A stretch of 64,000 bases of DNA from an uncultured Bacteroidales bacterium (GTDB taxonomy: Bacteria; Bacteroidota; Bacteroidia; Bacteroidales; Muribaculaceae). Position 1 is the first letter of the stretch; each line of letters opens with the position of its first letter. Both the position numbers and the translations under genes were made by a program. Where the stretch lies: positions 62,001 to 126,000 of the forward strand of contig CACWNQ010000005.1 of assembly GCA_902762385.1 (NCBI GenBank), written 5' to 3'. This document shows, in pieces, positions 59,985-64,000 of this stretch. The notes under the pieces were generated by a model. That model was not told the origin of the DNA, made no database searches, and worked only from the letters and a program-made list of their open reading frames with translations.

Positions 59985-62900
59985 TTATTTTTTCTCGAAG
60001 AAGTTTAGAACGCGCTCCATAAACTCGTTGCGCTCGTTCTCGTTCTTGATGGTTTCGAATGGGAATCCTAGAACTACTGTCTTGTAGCCGTTGCGGCTCG
60101 AGGCGATTCCTGCTGGAATGTTGTTTTCGTTGTAGCGCACGATTGTGGCACCCTTGCTGTCGCTTGCCTTAATGGCATCGGGCGATTCAACTGCATAGAA
60201 GTCGCTGTTGAGTGTGTCGTAGAAATGCAGGTTGCCCATGCCGTCGCTCATTTTGAGCACTGAAGGTACGCTGTAAACTTCGCCTCGCAGGGTTGCTCGA
60301 CCGTCGACCCAAGTGTAACCCATCACGTTTTGGGCAAAATTCTTCTCGTTGCCAAGAGATTTTTCTTTGTCCCAGATGTCGCTACCCACATAGGCACCTG
60401 TCATCAGCACGTTGCCACCACCACGGGTGTAGGTGGTGAGTGCGTTCATAAGTCCTGTAGTGAATGCTTTGTAGCGTGAAGGTTTCGCGCCACGTCCAGT
60501 TGGAGTCTCTTTCTGCTTGCCCATTATCATGTCGACAGTGCAGTAGCTCGATAGGTCAACATCGCCTTTATCGACAGCCATTGCGCTAGTTGAAACAAAC
60601 GAGTAACCAGCCTCCATTATTGCCTTTCCATGAATCGATGGGTAGTTGAAGGTGTTGCCGGCAATATTCTGGGTCTCGTAGTTGCTGCGGCAAGCGCCGA
60701 AACCTGGTGCATCGTCGTCGCGCCACTCAAGATTGCGACGGAATTCAAACTGTGCACCTAGATAGTTTATTTGTTCCATATAAGGAACACCATGATCCTT
60801 GCTGTCGTAGAAACCGGCCATTTCACCACTATCGAACCAATCGGGTGCGCTGATGCGTGTGAAATTGTTTACAACCATTACTGTGCCCTTGCTGTGCTTG
60901 GCAACGCCAAGTGAGAGTGTCTCGCTTGGGAAACTGCGGCCACCGTCGTTCATGGCTATAATCTTGTAACTGTGAATTTCGTTGTCAGTTACATAGGCCG
61001 AGTAGTGTGGTTCATTAACAACGTCAATCTCCTTGAATCCACCGTTTCCCACTTGTTCGAGCACGATGTATTTCTTGGCGTCGGCATTAGAGCACAAGGG
61101 GTCGGGGGTCGGCTCCCAGTTTAACATGTAGAGATTGTCGCTCAACTTGTTGATGGCAAACGCGCTTACTGGAAGCGGCTGGATTACGCACTCACGATGA
61201 TCGCGTTTTGCGATGAACTTGGCTATACCCTTATAGATTGAGCGGCTAACGTCGAAACGGAATTGTGGGTCAAGTCCATATTTCATGTCGGCATAGTTCT
61301 GGTGCGACAGCAGCTCCATGAGCAGTGCTGGAACTTCGGGTACACGCGCCTCGTAGTAACTCTTGTCCCACATGCCACGACGGGTCCAGTTGGGTTCATA
61401 CTTGGCTCGGATGTCATTCACTACTTCGGTCGATACTATGTTGGCAAACTGTCGTGAGAGCTCACGTGGAGTGCCGTTCTCATATTTTCCAAACTGTTTT
61501 CCGTTCTTAGTAGTACAATAGATGAGTAGAGTACCAATGATGTCATCGTTCTTTGTAGTGCCAGCATCGGTGTGCAGGCAGAACGAAACATCAACTGGAA
61601 CCTTAAGACCAGGCTTGCCTGGCAGCACATCGCTTCCACCAGCCAGCCAGTTTACCCACTCACCGCGGCTGCGGTAATCGTCAACGTAGTCGTTGATGCC
61701 GTCGCTGGTTGAGTATACCTTGTGGGGGAATCCTGACCATTGCAAGAAGTAGCGAGCACCTAAATGGAACCATGGGTGGTCGCCATTGCCCAAATACTGA
61801 TAGTCGATGCCTTCCTTGCCCAGATATTTGAGGTCGTCGTTCTTCTCGGCAATGGCGATGTTCTCAGGAGTGGGGAGTGCTACACGGCGCACGATGTTGC
61901 CCTTACCACCTCCCACCTTAATGGCGTCGGCAGTGATAACGGCTTTTGAGTCGCTGCTATGGTTGCTCAAGCTCACTACAGCCTTATTCATGCCCTTTGC
62001 AAGCTGGAATGAACCCAGATAAACCCACACGCCGCCAGCCATCGCTTGGTCGACGACAAACTGCTGGGTTCCGCCCAGCGAGTTGACAGTGTAGGTTGCA
62101 TCGTGTGCGCTATTTGGTAGCGACTTGTAGCTCACATATATGGCAAATGTGCCTGCCTCGGGCATATCCACATCCCATGTGGCATGAGCCAGTTTGTTTA
62201 TGTCGCTTTCAGCTTCTACCATGCGGTAGCTACCTTCCTCAAATGGATTCTCGAAATCTTTATATTCGCTTCGGTTATAGGCAAAACCTTTGCCCTCGCC
62301 ATTTTTCCATTTTTTCTTGCCGTTGTTCTCGTGGTAGCCTTTTTGTGCATGACCACCGTCGTGGTCGACCACTACGCCAAAATTGTGGGTGTCGCGCTCG
62401 CGGGCGTCCCATACATAGGCTCCGGCATTCTCGAGCATAGGCATGATAAAGGGTATCATGTAACTGTGGGTGTACATGTCCTCAACGGTGTGGAACAATC
62501 GTGCACGTTGCCATTCCCATCTGTTGAGATAAGGTTCGAAATACCATCCGTGGCTAGGCCACACTGCCACAATGTTGCCGTCAAGGCCTTTACTGTAATG
62601 GCGGTTCTCGTCGAGAGGAGTAATGAATGCATTGTGCTTGCGCTGATAGCTGGTCTCGAAATCAGAGAAGTAGTTCTCGATACTATTGCTGGCTATCGTG
62701 ATATATACGTTATTGCTCTGGTATTGCTCGCCAAGCGTTGATTTTATATCATCCTTGAGCTGATTAATGCTCTCGCGGGTGAAAGGCACGTCGCCAAAGT
62801 TTTCACTCAAGTCGACCTTTATGCTGTCGTCAACCACGTCGATGGCATTGGCCTTAGGAGTGCCTATGCCCATGTGCTCGGGCACTAATGCCTGCACAAG

Positions 62901-63002
62901 TTTCTGAATTTTTGCGGAAGTCGAATCATTGATTTCTGTCGCCTGAGCGCCAAATGTGGCAATCAATGCCGCAAGGCAGGCCAAGAGTGATGTCTTTTTC
63001 AT
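59985..63002 (-). CDS. Large secreted N-acetylmuramoyl-L-alanine amidase with golvesin-like domain
   Basis: About 1005 residues from the ATG at 63002, giving MKKTSLLACLAALIATFGAQ as signal; a second ATG at 63011 is equally usable. After a long N-terminal region there is a golvesin C-terminal-like beta domain (about 255-365: ATWDVDMPEAGTFAIYVSYK). An Amidase_3-type zinc domain follows (about 440-580) with VDVSFCLHTDAG and PALLMELLSHQN (His and Glu positions). An Fn3-like segment and a Rossmann-like end domain (YTRGGGNVLMTGAYVGSDIW) close it. It would strip stem peptides from MurNAc, producing denuded glycan for the downstream glycan enzymes. It starts the compact part of the operon. Confidence 0.85.
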   Translation of the reverse strand: MKKTSLLACLAALIATFGAQATEINDSTSAKIQKLVQALVPEHMGIGTPKANAIDVVDDSIKVDLSENFGDVPFTRESINQLKDDIKSTLGEQYQSNNVYITIASNSIENYFSDFETSYQRKHNAFITPLDENRHYSKGLDGNIVAVWPSHGWYFEPYLNRWEWQRARLFHTVEDMYTHSYMIPFIMPMLENAGAYVWDARERDTHNFGVVVDHDGGHAQKGYHENNGKKKWKNGEGKGFAYNRSEYKDFENPFEEGSYRMVEAESDINKLAHATWDVDMPEAGTFAIYVSYKSLPNSAHDATYTVNSLGGTQQFVVDQAMAGGVWVYLGSFQLAKGMNKAVVSLSNHSSDSKAVITADAIKVGGGKGNIVRRVALPTPENIAIAEKNDDLKYLGKEGIDYQYLGNGDHPWFHLGARYFLQWSGFPHKVYSTSDGINDYVDDYRSRGEWVNWLAGGSDVLPGKPGLKVPVDVSFCLHTDAGTTKNDDIIGTLLIYCTTKNGKQFGKYENGTPRELSRQFANIVSTEVVNDIRAKYEPNWTRRGMWDKSYYEARVPEVPALLMELLSHQNYADMKYGLDPQFRFDVSRSIYKGIAKFIAKRDHRECVIQPLPVSAFAINKLSDNLYMLNWEPTPDPLCSNADAKKYIVLEQVGNGGFKEIDVVNEPHYSAYVTDNEIHSYKIIAMNDGGRSFPSETLSLGVAKHSKGTVMVVNNFTRISAPDWFDSGEMAGFYDSKDHGVPYMEQINYLGAQFEFRRNLEWRDDDAPGFGACRSNYETQNIAGNTFNYPSIHGKAIMEAGYSFVSTSAMAVDKGDVDLSSYCTVDMIMGKQKETPTGRGAKPSRYKAFTTGLMNALTTYTRGGGNVLMTGAYVGSDIWDKEKSLGNEKNFAQNVMGYTWVDGRATLRGEVYSVPSVLKMSDGMGNLHFYDTLNSDFYAVESPDAIKASDSKGATIVRYNENNIPAGIASSRNGYKTVVLGFPFETIKNENERNEFMERVLNFFEKK

Positions 63003-63236
63003 TATTATCATGCTATAGATTTGATTTTAAACTTAAGTTTACAAATGTACAACAAACATTCCGAATAAAAAACAAAAAAAGTGTTCATTTTTCATAAAAG
63101 CATTTTATTTATATATTGTAAACAAAAATTTTAATAAATTCACAATAAAAGGATGGGTAAAAAGAGGCCTCCATCACAAAATATGACAGAGGTCGATTAT
63201 AAATTTGTCGTTTTATTAACTTCTTTATGAGTGGCT
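63003..63236. other. AT-rich intergenic region upstream of the amidase operon
   Basis: A -7-like box TACATTTG lies on the minus strand at 63049-63042, with the nearest TTG 23 nt further upstream, so a weak promoter for the long operon is possible. Otherwise a run of A-rich sequence (63060-63150) and no recognisable gene. Confidence 0.4.
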
Positions 63237-64000
63237 TTACTGCATGCCTTTCAGTGCAATAGAGTGGTAGGCCACAAGTCCTGGCATCGAGTCGCTCACA
63301 ATTTTCTTTACGTTCATGTTGTAGCTGTAGGCAACTTGAAGCAGTATCTCGCTATAGCGAGTAGCAACTGAACCAACAAAGCACACGGGGTAGTCCTTGT
63401 ACTCATACTGGCACAGGTTGCGGTCAAAGAATCGCTTTATCTCGTTGGTTACTAGATTGCGTGCATACTCGTTATCGAGGTGCTCGGCAAGGAAGAATGA
63501 GTAGTTGTGCAGATTGTTGTTGGCGTGAGGGTTGTTGTATACCGAGTCCATAATGTCGGCCTTGGTGATCTTATTCACGGCATAGAACTCCTCGATGAGA
63601 TCGCGAGGAGCTAAATCCTTAAGAACATCACTCAAGAAGATGCGGCCCATCGACGAGCCACTGCCTTCGTCACCAAGAATAAAACCACCTGGCGACACGC
63701 TCTTGGTGATTCGTTCGCCGTCGTAAAAGCATGAGTTGGAACCAGTTCCTAGAATACATGCTAGGCCGGCGTCATGCTGAAGCAGTCCGTGAGCTGCGCC
63801 CACGAGGTCGCTCTCAACTGTTACCGGAGTCTTGAACTGGGCAACCAGCGAGAGTTCTACAATTTTTTTGCGCTCGGCAGTTGAACAGCCTGCGCCATAA
63901 AATAAAATTCGGTCCCAACGACGCTTGAAGAAGTCGCGGGGAAGTTCTAGCCTGATTATGTGGCTAATTTCGCGGCGGGTTTGAAAATATGGGTTGATAC
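63237..64000 (-). CDS. Second BadF/NagK-type sugar kinase (5' part cut by window end)
   Basis: The frame is open from the window end to the stop at 63237 (254 codons) and lacks the N-terminal phosphate-1 loop. It contains LFYGAGCSTAERKKIV, VTVESDLVGAAHGLLQHD, LACILGTGSNSCFYDGE and GGFILGDEGSGSSMGR, closely parallel to the kinase at 48673-49521. A GTG at 63803 could look like a start but the conserved domain clearly continues upstream. It lies 235 bp before the amidase gene on the same strand. GlcNAc or MurNAc kinase; which of the two copies does which is open. Confidence 0.85.
   Translation of the reverse strand, partial: INPYFQTRREISHIIRLELPRDFFKRRWDRILFYGAGCSTAERKKIVELSLVAQFKTPVTVESDLVGAAHGLLQHDAGLACILGTGSNSCFYDGERITKSVSPGGFILGDEGSGSSMGRIFLSDVLKDLAPRDLIEEFYAVNKITKADIMDSVYNNPHANNNLHNYSFFLAEHLDNEYARNLVTNEIKRFFDRNLCQYEYKDYPVCFVGSVATRYSEILLQVAYSYNMNVKKIVSDSMPGLVAYHSIALKGMQ

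Overview
The window looks like a chromosome segment of a gut-type Bacteroidales bacterium, with the Muribaculaceae or Prevotella side most likely. Reasons: (i) promoters almost all follow the Bacteroidetes pattern TTG-N19-20-TAnnTTTG rather than -35/-10 boxes; (ii) Shine-Dalgarno motifs are scarce; (iii) protein families such as DUF3078, DUF4465, DUF4876, DUF6850, DUF4922, NamZ and large tailed secreted proteins are typical of that phylum. The genus is my inference. No rRNA, IS element, prophage or CRISPR array was seen.

Layout. 1-3250: yidC (cut by the window edge) and pyrG on the minus strand, preceded by a probable stand-alone small RNA gene. 3342-10787: a TraB/GumN protein, then a TolC / HlyD / two ABC-2 permease efflux operon closed by a DUF3078 outer-membrane protein. 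10864-13343 (minus): a PAP2-VanX fusion protein and malate dehydrogenase. 13643-21800: a six-gene envelope operon (TonB-dependent receptor, lipoprotein, DUF6850 barrel, DUF4876 lipoprotein, tailed secreted protein, dockerin-FGE-like protein) whose substrate I cannot name. 21886-24450: small envelope genes and an Hsp20 chaperone. 24701-31737: a cobalamin riboswitch followed directly by one 2192-residue secreted multidomain protein ending in a DUF4465-like module and a sorting-type tail. 31910-34999: two small envelope proteins and ribosomal protein S1. 35088-42758 (minus): an AlkZ-related protein, Maf, KdsC, a 1186-residue tailed secreted protein, a DUF2520 protein, a nitroreductase and EngB. 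42886-46834: threonine aldolase, peptidase T, NagA and tRNA-His.

46980-64000 (all minus): a long, tightly packed peptidoglycan/amino-sugar salvage cluster. Read in transcription order it encodes a BadF-type sugar kinase (cut by the window end), a large cell-wall amidase, a two-domain glycosyltransferase, a HIT/GalT-like DUF4922 protein, a SpoIID-like protein, an AmpG-like importer, the exo-muramidase NamZ, an FAD/Fe-S D-lactate-dehydrogenase-type enzyme, a NagX-like membrane acyltransferase, a second BadF kinase, the etherase MurQ and an SGNH esterase. With the nearby nagA this gives an almost complete route: wall fragment to MurNAc (amidase, NamZ), import (AmpG-like), phosphorylation (kinase), cleavage to GlcNAc-6-P plus D-lactate (MurQ), deacetylation (NagA) and D-lactate oxidation (FAD/Fe-S enzyme). 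The GT2/DUF4922/SpoIID trio inside it has no obvious textbook role.

Most unusual points: the riboswitch-controlled giant protein with no transporter beside it; the C-terminal tail shared by two otherwise unrelated giant proteins; the signal-less SpoIID/DUF4922/GT2 trio; the TonB-DUF6850-DUF4876-dockerin operon; the PAP2-VanX fusion; and the candidate small RNA upstream of pyrG.
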